Positions 1-9,328 of a DNA stretch of 64,000 nt are shown here, in pieces; position 1 is the first letter of the stretch, and every line of letters begins with the position of its first letter. The notes beneath the pieces were generated by a model that searched no databases, was not told the DNA's origin, and saw nothing but the letters and a program-made list of their open reading frames with translations. The position numbers were made by a program, and so were the translations under genes. Source of the DNA: G963422565 sp963422565 (lineage in GTDB: Bacteria; Pseudomonadota; Alphaproteobacteria; MPNO01); the NCBI GenBank assembly GCA_963422565.1, contig OY730228.1, forward strand, positions 2,976,001-3,040,000, read 5' to 3'.

Positions 1-2
1 AC

Positions 3-584
3 GCCGCCCGTCGCGAGGTCAAGCGCTGGCGTCTGGAGCAACTGACGCATCTCGAGGCCAATGCCGATCTCGACCCCGTCACGGCGTTCTTCGTGCTTGC
101 CTGGGATGCCTTTCGGGCGCCGGTATTCGCCTATGACGAGGCGCTCAGGCTCGCCCGTGCGGTGGGCGCCGATCTCGACGGCGGGATAGTCGGGCGACTC
201 GCGGAAAAGAAGGGCAGCGACATCCGCCTGTGGGACAGCGCGCGCCGGGCGGCCAAGGGCGCGCTCGGGCCGGCGGACGGCTCGCGCGCCATGATCGACG
301 CCATCCACCATGCCGCCAACATGGCGCGGGCGCGCACGCTCGCCGCCGCCCGCGAGACGCTGGCGGCGGCGCAGGCGGATCGGAACCCGCGCTTCTTCGC
401 GGCCCTCGAGGCGGTGCTCGAGATCCTGCCGGTCTCCCGGAACTTCACCGGAATCGATCTCGACGGCGAGATGGCGGCCGCGGCAAGCGATTTCGAGGCG
501 CTCTACAATCTTTCCCGCCTCGCTTACCAGGATGAGATCGACGAGCCCAGGCAACTCGACCTGTGGCGGGATGACGGGTCGTGA
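3..584 (+). CDS. C-terminal part of a DUF1156-like (DNA adenine methylase-type) protein, 5' end outside window
   Basis: The frame is open from the left edge, so only the last ~193 residues are present and no start codon lies in the window. The visible part is an alpha-helical tail containing a GSDIRLWDS motif followed by a DAIHHAANMARA stretch. From memory this resembles the C-terminal region of DUF1156 proteins, which are large adenine-specific DNA methylases found in defence islands; the catalytic motifs would lie upstream and cannot be checked. The stop codon overlaps the GTG start of the next gene, so the two are translationally coupled. The partner, a PLD-SNF2 helicase, supports a methylase-helicase defence module. 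Family assignment is moderate. Confidence 0.55.
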   Translation, partial: AARREVKRWRLEQLTHLEANADLDPVTAFFVLAWDAFRAPVFAYDEALRLARAVGADLDGGIVGRLAEKKGSDIRLWDSARRAAKGALGPADGSRAMIDAIHHAANMARARTLAAARETLAAAQADRNPRFFAALEAVLEILPVSRNFTGIDLDGEMAAAASDFEALYNLSRLAYQDEIDEPRQLDLWRDDGS

Positions 585-3500
585 CCATGCTCCGCGACCG
601 CGCGTGGAAGCTCAAATACACGCCTGATGACGGCGATCTGGTCAAGCTGTTCTACATCCCCGCGCTGGAGGACGCCGAGCGCTACGACCGGCTGACCGGA
701 TACTTCAACGCCCGCGCCCTGGCCCTGGCGGCGCGTGGCATCGAAGGGCTGGTGCGCAACGGCGGGCGCATGAGGCTTGTCGCCGGCTGCACCCTGGAGC
801 CGCCCGAGATCGAGGCCATCGAGAAGGGCGAGCGGCTCCGCGACCTCGTCGAACGGCGTCTGGCGAGCCTGCCCCTGGCGCCGCCGGACCCGGCATCCGC
901 CGACGCGCTGGAACTGCTGGCTTGGATGGTGGCGCGGGGCTTTCTCGACGTGAAGGTCGCCGTTCCCTGCGGCGCGGACGGCAGGCCGATCCCGGCCGAC
1001 GGCATCTTTCACGAGAAGGCCGGGATCGTCGAAGATCGCGGCGGCGACCGGATCGCCTGGACCGGCAGCCTCAACGAGACCGCCGCCGGCTGGCGGCACA
1101 ACTGGGAGAGCATCAGCGTCTATACGAGCTGGGGGCCGGAACCCCGGCGGGTCGCCGACGAGGAGGCCAACTTCGCGCGCATCTGGGCCGACAAGGCGCA
1201 GCGCGTGATTGTCCTCGACGTGCCCGATGCTGCGCGGCGGGATTTGATGCGCTTCATGCCGGCGAGCGACAAACCCGCCCGCCTCAAGGAGAGGACCGGG
1301 AAAGAGCCTTCGAAGGCGCCACCGGAAAAGCCGACGTCGGGAACGACGGACCCCGGGAAGCCGGTCGCGCCCCGTACAGGCGATTTGCGAAGCCGCGTCT
1401 GGTCGTTTATCGGGCATGCGCCTTCCCTGCCGAATGGCGGCGAGCGGATCGGCGAGGCGACCGCGGCGGTCACGCCGTGGCCGCACCAGGTGCGAGCCTT
1501 CGACCGCCTCTACCGCGATTGGCCGCCCAAGCTTCTGATCGCCGATGAGGTCGGCCTCGGCAAGACCGTCCAGGCGGGCATGCTGCTGCGCCAAGCATGG
1601 CTCGCCAAGCGCGCCGAACGGATCCTGATCCTGGCGCCCAAGGCCGTTCTCAAGCAGTGGCAGATCGAGCTGCGCGAGAAGTTCAACCTCAACTGGCCGA
1701 TCTACGATGACGGCAAACTCATCCGGTATCCTTCCCCCGCGTGGCGCGGGCGAAACGAACGCGATGCGAGCCGCGACGACTGGCATCGCGAACCCGCGGT
1801 GATCGCGTCGAGCCACCTGATGCGCCGGCGGGACCGCTCGGCGGCGCTTCTGGAGGATGCCGAACCGTGGGATCTGGTGGTGCTCGACGAAGCCCACCAC
1901 GCCCGACGGCGCGGCGCCGGAAGCCAGCAGGAAAGCGGGCCGAACGCGCTGCTCCGCCTGATGCATGGACTGAAGGACCGCACCCAAGGGCTGGTCCTGC
2001 TGACCGCGACGCCGATGCAGGTTCATCCCGTCGAGGTCTGGGATCTGTTGAACCTGCTCGGTCTGCCGCCGGAATGGACGGAAGACGCGTTCCTGACATT
2101 CTTCGAGGACATCGAACATCCGAACCCGTCGCCGGCGGCGCTCGACCGCATGGCGGTGCTCTTCCGGGCGGTCGAACGCGACCATGGGGAGGTCGCGAAA
2201 GACGCGGTCCGGCGTCTGACCGGGCTGTCGCCGATGAAGAGCGGCAAGCTGTTGCGCGCCCTCCGCGACAGCGCCGGCATTCCGCGCCGGCAATTGGAGA
2301 CCCCCGAGCGCAAAGCAGCGCTGCGGCTCATGCGGACCCACACGCCGGTCCGTCATCTGGTCTCGCGCCATACGCGGGAGTTGCTGCGCCGCTATTTCCA
2401 GGCCGGGATGCTTTCCACCCCGATCGCGGCGCGGCGCGTGGAGGATCGCTTCATCGACATGACGCGCGCCGAGCGGGACCTCTATCGAGCCGTCGAGGCC
2501 TATATCGCGAACAGCTACAACCGGGCGGCGGCCGGCGAGCGTTCGGCGGTCGGGTTCGTGATGACGATCTATCGCCGACGGCTCGCGAGCAGCTTCCGCG
2601 CGCTTCGCACCACGCTGGAGAAGCACCGCGACGCCATCGGAGGCGGGGCGGGTACGCAGCCGATCGGCCTCGACGAGGATTCGCCCGACGACGAGACCGC
2701 CGGTGAATTCCTGGATGCCGATGAGGTCGGGAAGCTGGAGCGCGAGGCCCTCGCCGCCGAGGAGGAAGCCGATATCGAAAGCCTCCTCGACCGTATCCGC
2801 GTGCTGCCGCCGGACAGCAAACTCGAGGGCCTGAAGAGCGCGCTCCACGAACTGCGCGGTGATGGCTACGGCCAGGCGATGGTCTTCACGCAGTACACCG
2901 ACAGCATGGACTTCCTGCGCGATGCGCTGCGCGAGGATGGCGACCGGCGCTTGATGTGCTTCTCGGGCCGGGGCGGAGAGATCCCCTCCGCCGACGGCGG
3001 CTGGCGCGCGATCGGCAGGGACGACGCCAAAAGCCGGTTTCGCGACGGCGAAGCCGACCTGCTCCTCTGTACCGACGCCGCGGCCGAGGGTCTCAACTTC
3101 CAGTTCTGCGGCGCCCTGATCAATTACGACATGCCGTGGAATCCGATGCGGGTCGAGCAGCGCATCGGGCGCATCGACCGTCTCGGCCAGGAGCACCCGG
3201 CGGTTCGCATCGTCAACCTGCATTATGAGGGCACGGTCGAGACCGATGTCTACCGCGCGCTCAGGACCCGTATCGGCCTGTTCGAGACGGTGGTGGGCCG
3301 CCTTCAACCGATCCTGGCGCGGCTGCCCGGGGCGATATCCGACGCGGTGCTTTCGGGTGACACGCGCGACAAGGCGGGCCGCGCCGACCTGGCCGGCGAG
3401 ATCGAAAGACGTACCGACGAGGCGGGCGGTTTCGACCTCGACACCGTGCTTGCCGAGGATCTCGCCATGCCGGAACGCGCGCCGGCGCCGCTCACCCTCG

Positions 3501-3772
3501 ACGATCTCGACCGGGTGATCGCGTCGCCCGACCTGATGCCGCCCGGCACCGACATCGGGCCGTTGGGACCCCGCGAATACGGCCTGCTCGCGCCCGGAAT
3601 GGCGGAGCGTCTGCGGGTGACGACCGACCCCGCCTATTACGAGGAGAACGCCGACAGCGTCGAGCTATGGTCGCCCGGAAACCCGCTATTCGCGCCACCG
3701 GAGGCGATCTCCGCCAGCGACGAACCGCTGCCGGGAAAGACGCTGAAGGATATCCTCGACGAGGAGGGTTGA
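581..3772 (+). CDS. Phospholipase D-like / SNF2 helicase fusion, anti-phage type
   Basis: The protein has 1063 aa. The GTG start at 581 overlaps the upstream stop (GTGA); an ATG two codons later is an alternative. The N-terminal ~200 residues are a PLD-like nuclease domain with a single HxK half-site (H144, K146 in FHEKAGIV) followed by GSLNET near residue 162, so an active site would need a dimer. After a Lys/Pro-rich linker (residues ~230-275) comes an SNF2-type helicase: Walker A DEVGLGKT near 322-329, DEAH at 436-439, LTATPM, and the C-terminal motifs FTQYTDSMDFL, TDAAAEGLNFQ and QRIGRIDRLGQ near 860. DISARM systems encode PLD (DrmC) and SNF2 (DrmD) proteins separately; here they are one chain. 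With the upstream methylase tail this points to DNA restriction of foreign DNA, but the system type cannot be fixed from this edge. Confidence 0.8.
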   Translation: MTMLRDRAWKLKYTPDDGDLVKLFYIPALEDAERYDRLTGYFNARALALAARGIEGLVRNGGRMRLVAGCTLEPPEIEAIEKGERLRDLVERRLASLPLAPPDPASADALELLAWMVARGFLDVKVAVPCGADGRPIPADGIFHEKAGIVEDRGGDRIAWTGSLNETAAGWRHNWESISVYTSWGPEPRRVADEEANFARIWADKAQRVIVLDVPDAARRDLMRFMPASDKPARLKERTGKEPSKAPPEKPTSGTTDPGKPVAPRTGDLRSRVWSFIGHAPSLPNGGERIGEATAAVTPWPHQVRAFDRLYRDWPPKLLIADEVGLGKTVQAGMLLRQAWLAKRAERILILAPKAVLKQWQIELREKFNLNWPIYDDGKLIRYPSPAWRGRNERDASRDDWHREPAVIASSHLMRRRDRSAALLEDAEPWDLVVLDEAHHARRRGAGSQQESGPNALLRLMHGLKDRTQGLVLLTATPMQVHPVEVWDLLNLLGLPPEWTEDAFLTFFEDIEHPNPSPAALDRMAVLFRAVERDHGEVAKDAVRRLTGLSPMKSGKLLRALRDSAGIPRRQLETPERKAALRLMRTHTPVRHLVSRHTRELLRRYFQAGMLSTPIAARRVEDRFIDMTRAERDLYRAVEAYIANSYNRAAAGERSAVGFVMTIYRRRLASSFRALRTTLEKHRDAIGGGAGTQPIGLDEDSPDDETAGEFLDADEVGKLEREALAAEEEADIESLLDRIRVLPPDSKLEGLKSALHELRGDGYGQAMVFTQYTDSMDFLRDALREDGDRRLMCFSGRGGEIPSADGGWRAIGRDDAKSRFRDGEADLLLCTDAAAEGLNFQFCGALINYDMPWNPMRVEQRIGRIDRLGQEHPAVRIVNLHYEGTVETDVYRALRTRIGLFETVVGRLQPILARLPGAISDAVLSGDTRDKAGRADLAGEIERRTDEAGGFDLDTVLAEDLAMPERAPAPLTLDDLDRVIASPDLMPPGTDIGPLGPREYGLLAPGMAERLRVTTDPAYYEENADSVELWSPGNPLFAPPEAISASDEPLPGKTLKDILDEEG

Positions 3773-3949
3773 ATTTCCCGTAAAGGGTTATACCGAAGCG
3801 GGTGCGTGCGCCTCGTAGGACCTCATGCGGATGACGACCGGATCGACCTGCCCATCATCCGTATGCCGAAGGGGGCGGCCGGAGCCTCCTGATCTTTTGC
3901 CGCCTGCGAAAGCGACTCGACTATTCTCGCAAACTCGAAGCTGTAAATC

Positions 3950-4139
3950 ATGCCGATCACCGAATTCGTCGTGAAAGATGTGCGTTTTTTCCGGGGAACA
4001 TACTCTTCGAATTCGCTCTCTCACCTTTCTCGTAGGCGAGAACAGCAGCGGCAAAATCACGATTCCGGGTTGTATGCAGGCGGTGGCGGACTTTATTCGC
4101 CGCGTCCATATCTATCAGAACGCAAGTCGCCGACGCCTC
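3950..4139 (+). pseudogene. Frameshifted 5' stump of an AAA ATPase (OLD/RecF-like)
   Basis: The ATG at 3950 opens a frame reading MPITEFVVKDVRFF. After the T6 run at about 3984-3989 the reading continues sensibly only in the next frame: SGEHTLRIRSLTFLVGENSS. Removing one T joins the two into the usual start of an AAA_15/OLD-like ATPase, with a beta-strand followed by the Walker A GENSSGK. The Walker A itself reads GENSSGKI, with Ile where Thr/Ser is expected. The frame runs out within ~60 residues and nothing recognisable follows before the convergent MFS gene. I read this as a decayed remnant of an island gene downstream of the PLD-SNF2 helicase. A sequencing error in the T run could explain the shift but not the missing body. 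Confidence 0.65.
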
Positions 4140-4221
4140 TTGACAAAAAATCGATGTTCATGAGCGAAAACGGGAGCATCCGCGACGCTTCGATGCGGTC
4201 TTCGGCGGCGGCGCTCCCGGT

Positions 4222-5439
4222 CTATCCGGCGCGGCCGGGGCGCACCATCAGCGTAAGGGCGACGATCGGGATCAGCCCGGCGACGGCGATCGCGGTAGTC
4301 ATCGGGATCTGGGTGCCGTCGGCGAAATGACCGATCAGGGCGCCGGTCGCGGCGCTGACCGCGAGCTGAAAGAAGCCCATCATCGAGGCCGCCGCGCCGG
4401 TATTCGCGTCGAACAGCGACATCGCCGCCGCTTGCGCCGGCGGAACGATGAAGGAGAAGGCGAACATGAAGCCTGCCATCGGCAGGATCACCGCCGCCGC
4501 ATGGTCCACCCGCGCCAGGCCGAGGCCGCCCATGGCCAGCCCGCAGGCCGCCATCCCCAGGGCGCCCGGAACGATGACGGTGCGAATCCCGCGCCGGCGG
4601 AGGAGCCGCGCGCTCGCCACGGTCCCCGCCAGATGGGTTGCCATGGTCGCCGCGAAGACGAGGCCGTAATCGGTCTCCGCGAGCCCGAACTGGCGCATGA
4701 GCACGGCCGGAGAGCCGCTGAGAAACCCGAACAGCCCGGCATAGCAGGCCCCCATGCAGAGGAGATATCCGAGGAAGAGGCGGTGCGCCAGCACCCGGCC
4801 GTAGGTGCGCAGAAGGTCGCCCGGCCGGGTCGCCCGCGGGTTGCGTGCCGGGAGAGACTCGGCCAGACCGAACCACACCGTGACCAGCAGGACCGCGGCA
4901 TAGGCGGCGATCAGCCAGAAGACGGACCGCCATCCGAACCCGTCGGCGAGATAGGCGCCGACGATCGGTGCGGCGATCGGCGCCACGCTGTGGACCATCA
5001 TCACATAGGCGTACATCCGGGCGGCGGCCTCGTCGCGGTAGAGATCGCGGACCAGCGCGCGGGCGACGACCGACATGGCGCAGGCTGCGAAGCCGTGCAG
5101 CGCCCGAAACCCGATCAGCGCCTCGATCGAGGGGGCGAAGGCGCAGCCGACCGACGCGGCCAGATAGAGCCCGAGCCCGAAGATCAGAACGGGCCGCCGG
5201 CCGAACCGGTCGGACACCGGGCCGTAGACGAGCTGCCCGGCGGCGAGGCCGGTCATGAACGCGGTGAGGCTGAACTGGACCGCCGCATCGCCCACGCCCA
5301 GCGAGTCGGCGGTCCTGGTCGCCGAGGGCAGGGTGAGGTCGATCGAGAGCGACAGCGTCGCGAGCAGCATCCCGAGCAGGACCGCGAGGAACGCGGGATG
5401 GGGTTTCGCCCCCGCGCCCCGGCCCGTCGGCCCGCCCAT
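4222..5439 (-). CDS. MFS drug-resistance transporter, Bcr/CflA type
   Basis: This 405-aa integral membrane protein has about twelve hydrophobic segments. The first, around residues 15-35, ends in SLSIDLTLPS; next comes the MFS motif A between TM2 and TM3, GPVSDRFGRRPVLIFG, preceded by TGLAAGQLVYG. These are typical of the drug:H+ antiporter Bcr/CflA branch, which exports bicyclomycin, chloramphenicol or related compounds across the inner membrane. The ATG at 5439 gives a normal family length; the frame is open further upstream only because it shadows the next gene. It stands 34 bp downstream of the methyltransferase-like gene on the same strand and may be co-transcribed with it. Substrate unknown. 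Confidence 0.85.
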   Translation of the reverse strand: MGGPTGRGAGAKPHPAFLAVLLGMLLATLSLSIDLTLPSATRTADSLGVGDAAVQFSLTAFMTGLAAGQLVYGPVSDRFGRRPVLIFGLGLYLAASVGCAFAPSIEALIGFRALHGFAACAMSVVARALVRDLYRDEAAARMYAYVMMVHSVAPIAAPIVGAYLADGFGWRSVFWLIAAYAAVLLVTVWFGLAESLPARNPRATRPGDLLRTYGRVLAHRLFLGYLLCMGACYAGLFGFLSGSPAVLMRQFGLAETDYGLVFAATMATHLAGTVASARLLRRRGIRTVIVPGALGMAACGLAMGGLGLARVDHAAAVILPMAGFMFAFSFIVPPAQAAAMSLFDANTGAAASMMGFFQLAVSAATGALIGHFADGTQIPMTTAIAVAGLIPIVALTLMVRPGRAG

Positions 5440-5473
5440 GCGCGCTCCGCCGATCCGCGCCACCGCCCGCCGC

Positions 5474-6220
5474 CTAGAGCCGCCGCCCGCCGGGCAGGCG
5501 GGTGAAGCGGACCGGCAGGATGGACTGCTCCACGAGCCGGCCGTCTCGTGTCTTGCGGCCGAGAACCAGGGTCTGCCCCGCTTCCGCCCCGCCGATCGGG
5601 GCGACGATGCGGCCGCCCGGCGCGAGCTGTCCGACCAACCCGTCGGGCATGAAATCGATCGCCTGGCGAACGATGATTGCGTCGAAGCGGCGCAGGTCGA
5701 CCCGCCAGCCGAAATAGGGATCGTGGTTGGCGATGAAGACATTGTCGTAACCGAGATGGATCAGCCGGTTCATCGCGGCGGCGGCGACCTCCGGCTGGAT
5801 GTCGACCGCCCTGACGGTCGCCGCCAGCTCGGCGAGCAGTGCCGCGTGGTAGCCGCCCCCGATCCCGAGCAGCAGCACATCGTCGCCCGGCCCGACCTCC
5901 GCGCAATCGGTCATCAGCCCGACGATGAAGGGCTGCGAGACCGTCTGGCCGTGGCCCACCGGCAGCGGCCGGTCGAGATAGGCCAGAGGGGCGAGCGGGG
6001 CGGGCAGGAAGGCGTCGCGGGGCAGCGCCGCCATCGCCCGAAGGATCCTCGGATCGAGGGTCGGTCTGCCGGTGTGGTGCGCCGTGCTGCGGGCATGGGC
6101 GACGACGGTCGCGATCATTTCGGCGCGTTCGGCCGCGCGCGCCTCGGCGGCGGCCCGCCCGCCGATCCCCGCCAGGACGGCGCAGACCAGCAGGGCTGCG
6201 GCCGCTTGTTTCCGTCTCAT
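5474..6220 (-). CDS. Exported protein-L-isoaspartate O-methyltransferase-like protein
   Basis: From the ATG at 6220 the protein is 248 aa. It opens with MRRKQAAAALLVCAVLAGIG and an Ala-rich stretch, a clear Sec-type signal peptide, so it should be periplasmic or lipid-anchored. The rest follows the PCMT fold: RDAFLP, a GHGQTVSQPFIVG block (family GxGQTISQPxxVA) and the SAM loop LLLGIGGGYHAALLAEL. The family loop usually has an acidic residue (LEIGTGSGY); here it is Gly-rich without it. The C-terminal LAPGGRIVAPIG matches the family. Cytosolic Pcm repairs isoaspartyl residues using SAM. An exported copy with an altered loop may have another role, as in several alphaproteobacterial paralogues. 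Confidence 0.75.
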   Translation of the reverse strand: MRRKQAAAALLVCAVLAGIGGRAAAEARAAERAEMIATVVAHARSTAHHTGRPTLDPRILRAMAALPRDAFLPAPLAPLAYLDRPLPVGHGQTVSQPFIVGLMTDCAEVGPGDDVLLLGIGGGYHAALLAELAATVRAVDIQPEVAAAAMNRLIHLGYDNVFIANHDPYFGWRVDLRRFDAIIVRQAIDFMPDGLVGQLAPGGRIVAPIGGAEAGQTLVLGRKTRDGRLVEQSILPVRFTRLPGGRRL

Positions 6221-6430
6221 GCCCGCCCGTCCTCCGCGGCCCGACCGCCGGCAGCCAGCATACAGCAACCGCCCGGTCCCGCCGAAGGCGGAGATGGCGA
6301 TGTGCCCGAGGCCATCGCGCGCGGCCGCTCAATGGCCCGATGGCGGGCCCCATATGGAGCGCCGGCGGCGGGCGGGCTATACTCGGGAGACGCCGCAGGA
6401 TCGGTTTCCCGGAACGATGAGGGCGCAGCC

Positions 6431-8485
6431 ATGCCCTTGGATGTCGCCTATTCCGTCTGCCCGCACGATTGCCCGAGCGCCTGCGCGCTCGATGTCGAGC
6501 GGCTTGGCCCCGACCGGATCGGCGCGGTGCGCGGCGCCGAGGGCAACCGCTATACCGCCGGCGTCGTCTGCGCCAAGGTCGCGCGCTATGCCGAGCGGGT
6601 GCACCATCCCGACCGGCTCGTCCGTCCGCTCGCGCGCACGGGCGCCAAGGGGTCGGGCCGGTTCGTCGAAATCGGTTGGGACGAGGCGCTCGACCGCGTC
6701 GCGGAGGCGTTTCTCGACGCCGAGGCGCGCCATGGCGTCGAGGCGGTCTGGCCCTACTACTATGCCGGCACGATGGGGCTCGTGCAGCGCGACGGCATCA
6801 ACCGGCTGCGCCATGCCAAGGGCTATGCGCGCCAGCTGAGGACCATCTGCTCCTCGCTCACCGATGCCGGCTGGCGCGCCGGAGTCGGCGCCAAGTACGG
6901 CCCCGACTCCTGCGAGATCCGGCAGAGCGACCTGATCGTCGTCTGGGGCTCGAACCCGGTCCATACCCAGGTCAATCTGATGCACCATATCGCGGCGGCG
7001 CGGAAGACGCGGGGCGCGCGGCTCGTCGTCGTCGATCCCTACAGGACGCCGACCGCGAAGACCGCCGATTTCCATCTCGCGCTCCGCCCGGGCACCGACG
7101 GGGCGCTCGCCTGCGCGGTCATGCATGTGCTGTTCCGCGACGGCCTCGCGGACCGGGCGTATATGGCGCGCTACGCCGACTGTCCCGATCGACTGGAGGC
7201 GCATCTGGCGGCCCGCGGCCCGCGCTGGGCGGCGGAGATCACCGGTCTGGCGGCGGACGAGATCGAGGCGTTCGCCAGGCTCTACGGCGCCAATCGCCGG
7301 GCGATGATCCGCTGCGGCTACGGCTTCTCGCGCTCGCGCAACGGAGCGGCCGCCTTTCACGCCGTGAGCTGCCTGCCGACGGTGACCGGCGCCTGGGCGC
7401 ATGAGGGCGGCGGGGCGATCTATTCCAATGGCGACCTGTTCGGCCTCGACATGACGCTGATCGAGGGGCTGGATGTCCTCGACCCGCGCACCCGGGTGCT
7501 CGACATGTCGCGAATCGGGCCGGTGCTGACGGGCGACCGCCGCGACCTCGGCGACGGCCCGCCGGTCGCCGCAATGCTGATCCAGAACACCAACCCGATG
7601 TCGGTCGCGCCCGAGCTCGGCCTTGTGCGCAAGGGATTCGCGCGGCCGGACCTGTTCGTCTGCGTGCACGAGCAGTTCCTGACCGAGACCGCGCGGATGG
7701 CCGATATCGTATTGCCGGCGACGACCTTCCTCGAGCATGACGATCTCTATCTCGCGCTCGGCCACACCCATCTCCAGATCGCGCCGCGGGCGATCGAACC
7801 GCTGGGCGAGGCGCGCTGCAACCACGATGTGCTCGCGGGGCTCGCCGCGCGGCTCGGGGCGCGCCACGAAGGGTTCGAGATATCGGCCTGGGAGCTGATC
7901 GACCGCACGCTCAGGGCCTCGGGCTATTGCGGCGCCGACGCGCTGGCCGAGAAGCGCTGGATCGACTGCGCAGCGCCGTTCGAGAAAGCGCATTTCCTGG
8001 ACGGCTTCCCGCAGCCCGAGGGCAGGTTCCGCTTTGCGCCGGACTGGGCGGCGCTGGGGCCGATGCACGCGCGGATGCCGGCGCTCCCCGACCATCTCGC
8101 GATCGTGGACGAAGCCGACGGGGACAAGCCGTTCCGTATGGTCACCGCGCCGGCGCGGCAGTTCCTCAACTCGAGCTTCACCGAGACCCCGACCTCGCGG
8201 GAGCGAGAGGGGCGGCCGACGGCGATGATCCATCCCGACGACTGCGCCGAGCTGGGTCTCGCGGCCGGCGACCCGGTGGTCGTCGGCAACGACCGCGGCG
8301 CGGTCACCGTCCACGCCGCCCCGTTCGACGGGCTGCAGCGCGGGGTGGTGATCGTCGAGGGCATCTGGCCGGGCGAGGCCTATGCGGAGGGCATCGGCAT
8401 CAACCTCCTGACCAGCGCCGATCCGGGGCCGCCGCTCGGCGGCGCCGTCTTCCACGACACCGCGGTCTGGCTCAGGCCGGGCTGA
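6431..8485 (+). CDS. Molybdopterin-dependent oxidoreductase (MopB family)
   Basis: This 684-aa protein starts at the ATG at 6431. At the N-terminus C10, C14, C18 and C47 form a [4Fe-4S] binding set (CPHDCPSAC ... VVCAK). The molybdenum-bisMGD domains follow: VWGSNPVHTQ and VVDPYRTPTAKTADFHLALRPGTDGAL, then IQNTNPMSVAP and, near the C-terminus, the MopB dinucleotide-binding domain (RQFLNSSFTET ... HPDDCAELGLAAGDPVVV). Length and architecture fit the cytoplasmic DMSO-reductase superfamily enzymes that lack a Tat signal. No partner FeS or membrane subunit gene lies nearby, so the electron partner and substrate are unknown. The window also encodes a MoaB-like cofactor protein at 35.1 kb. Confidence 0.88.
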   Translation: MPLDVAYSVCPHDCPSACALDVERLGPDRIGAVRGAEGNRYTAGVVCAKVARYAERVHHPDRLVRPLARTGAKGSGRFVEIGWDEALDRVAEAFLDAEARHGVEAVWPYYYAGTMGLVQRDGINRLRHAKGYARQLRTICSSLTDAGWRAGVGAKYGPDSCEIRQSDLIVVWGSNPVHTQVNLMHHIAAARKTRGARLVVVDPYRTPTAKTADFHLALRPGTDGALACAVMHVLFRDGLADRAYMARYADCPDRLEAHLAARGPRWAAEITGLAADEIEAFARLYGANRRAMIRCGYGFSRSRNGAAAFHAVSCLPTVTGAWAHEGGGAIYSNGDLFGLDMTLIEGLDVLDPRTRVLDMSRIGPVLTGDRRDLGDGPPVAAMLIQNTNPMSVAPELGLVRKGFARPDLFVCVHEQFLTETARMADIVLPATTFLEHDDLYLALGHTHLQIAPRAIEPLGEARCNHDVLAGLAARLGARHEGFEISAWELIDRTLRASGYCGADALAEKRWIDCAAPFEKAHFLDGFPQPEGRFRFAPDWAALGPMHARMPALPDHLAIVDEADGDKPFRMVTAPARQFLNSSFTETPTSREREGRPTAMIHPDDCAELGLAAGDPVVVGNDRGAVTVHAAPFDGLQRGVVIVEGIWPGEAYAEGIGINLLTSADPGPPLGGAVFHDTAVWLRPG

Positions 8486-8540
8486 GGGCGGCGCGGCGGG
8501 TCTGGAATTCGACGGGCGGAGGCATTATCTCACGCAGGTG

Positions 8541-9275
8541 ATGGTCGGTCGAAACATGCCCAGAGACGTGACCCGCGGCCGGGGAACGCCGGTCGCCGGA
8601 TCCTCCGACGACGGCATCGCCGACTTCCTCGCCAAGGTCGCGGCCACGCCGACGGCAAGGTCAGCCGGGAGGCGCGGTCGGCTGATCTTCGCCATGGACG
8701 CCACCGCCAGCCGCGAGCCGAGCTGGGACCGTGCCTGCCATCTGCAAGCCGAGATGTTCACTGCCACCGACGGGCTGGGCGGGCTCGAGGTCCAGCTCGT
8801 CTTCTTCCGCGGCTTCCGCGAGTGCAAGGCGAGCCCCTGGGTCGAATCCTCGGGCGAGCTGGTCCGCCGCATGACCGCGGTGCGCTGTCGAGGCGGCCAA
8901 ACCCAGATCGAGAAGGTCCTCCGCCACGCCCTCAAGGAGACCGGCAGGAAGAAGGTCAACGCCCTCGTCTATGTCGGCGACTGCATGGAAGAGGAGGTCG
9001 ATCGGCTGTGCCATCAGGCCGGGCTGCTCGGCGTTCAGGGCGTCCCCGCCTTCATGTTCCAGGAGGGGATGGAGCCGATCGCGCGGCGCGCCTTCCAGCA
9101 GATCGCCCGGCTCACCGGCGGCGCCTATTGCAGCTTCGACGCCGCCTCGGCGCGCCAGCTCCGCGAGCTGTTGAGCGCGGTCGCGGTGTTCGCCGCCGGC
9201 GGCCGGATCGCGCTCGCCGATTACGGCCGGCAGGCCGGCGGCGCGGTCCTGCAGATCACCAAGCAGATGGGCTAG
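8541..9275 (+). CDS. VWA-domain-like protein
   Basis: This 244-aa protein starts at the ATG at 8541; a GTG directly before it is also possible. Residues ~45-200 look like a von Willebrand factor A domain: the first strand FAMDATAS gives a near-canonical MIDAS DxTxS, followed by GGQTQIEKVLRHAL and VYVGDCMEEEVD for the other metal-contact loops. There is no signal peptide or membrane segment, so it is probably cytoplasmic. It is followed 53 bp later by a membrane J-domain protein, a pairing I recall from other alphaproteobacteria. Function unknown. Confidence 0.65.
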   Translation: MVGRNMPRDVTRGRGTPVAGSSDDGIADFLAKVAATPTARSAGRRGRLIFAMDATASREPSWDRACHLQAEMFTATDGLGGLEVQLVFFRGFRECKASPWVESSGELVRRMTAVRCRGGQTQIEKVLRHALKETGRKKVNALVYVGDCMEEEVDRLCHQAGLLGVQGVPAFMFQEGMEPIARRAFQQIARLTGGAYCSFDAASARQLRELLSAVAVFAAGGRIALADYGRQAGGAVLQITKQMG

Positions 9276-9328
9276 CTCCTGACGCGCGCCCGGCCGGCCC
9301 AGCCCCGATCGGAGAAGCTTCTGCCGCG

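Noticed and set aside
524..3307. Long open frame on the minus strand across the PLD-SNF2 gene
   Set aside because: It is antisense to a protein with complete helicase motifs and has no recognisable domain; high GC makes long antisense frames common.
5255..6430. Upstream open extension of the molybdopterin oxidoreductase frame
   Set aside because: It is antisense to the MFS and methyltransferase-like genes, and the conserved FeS N-terminus begins right after the ATG at 6431.
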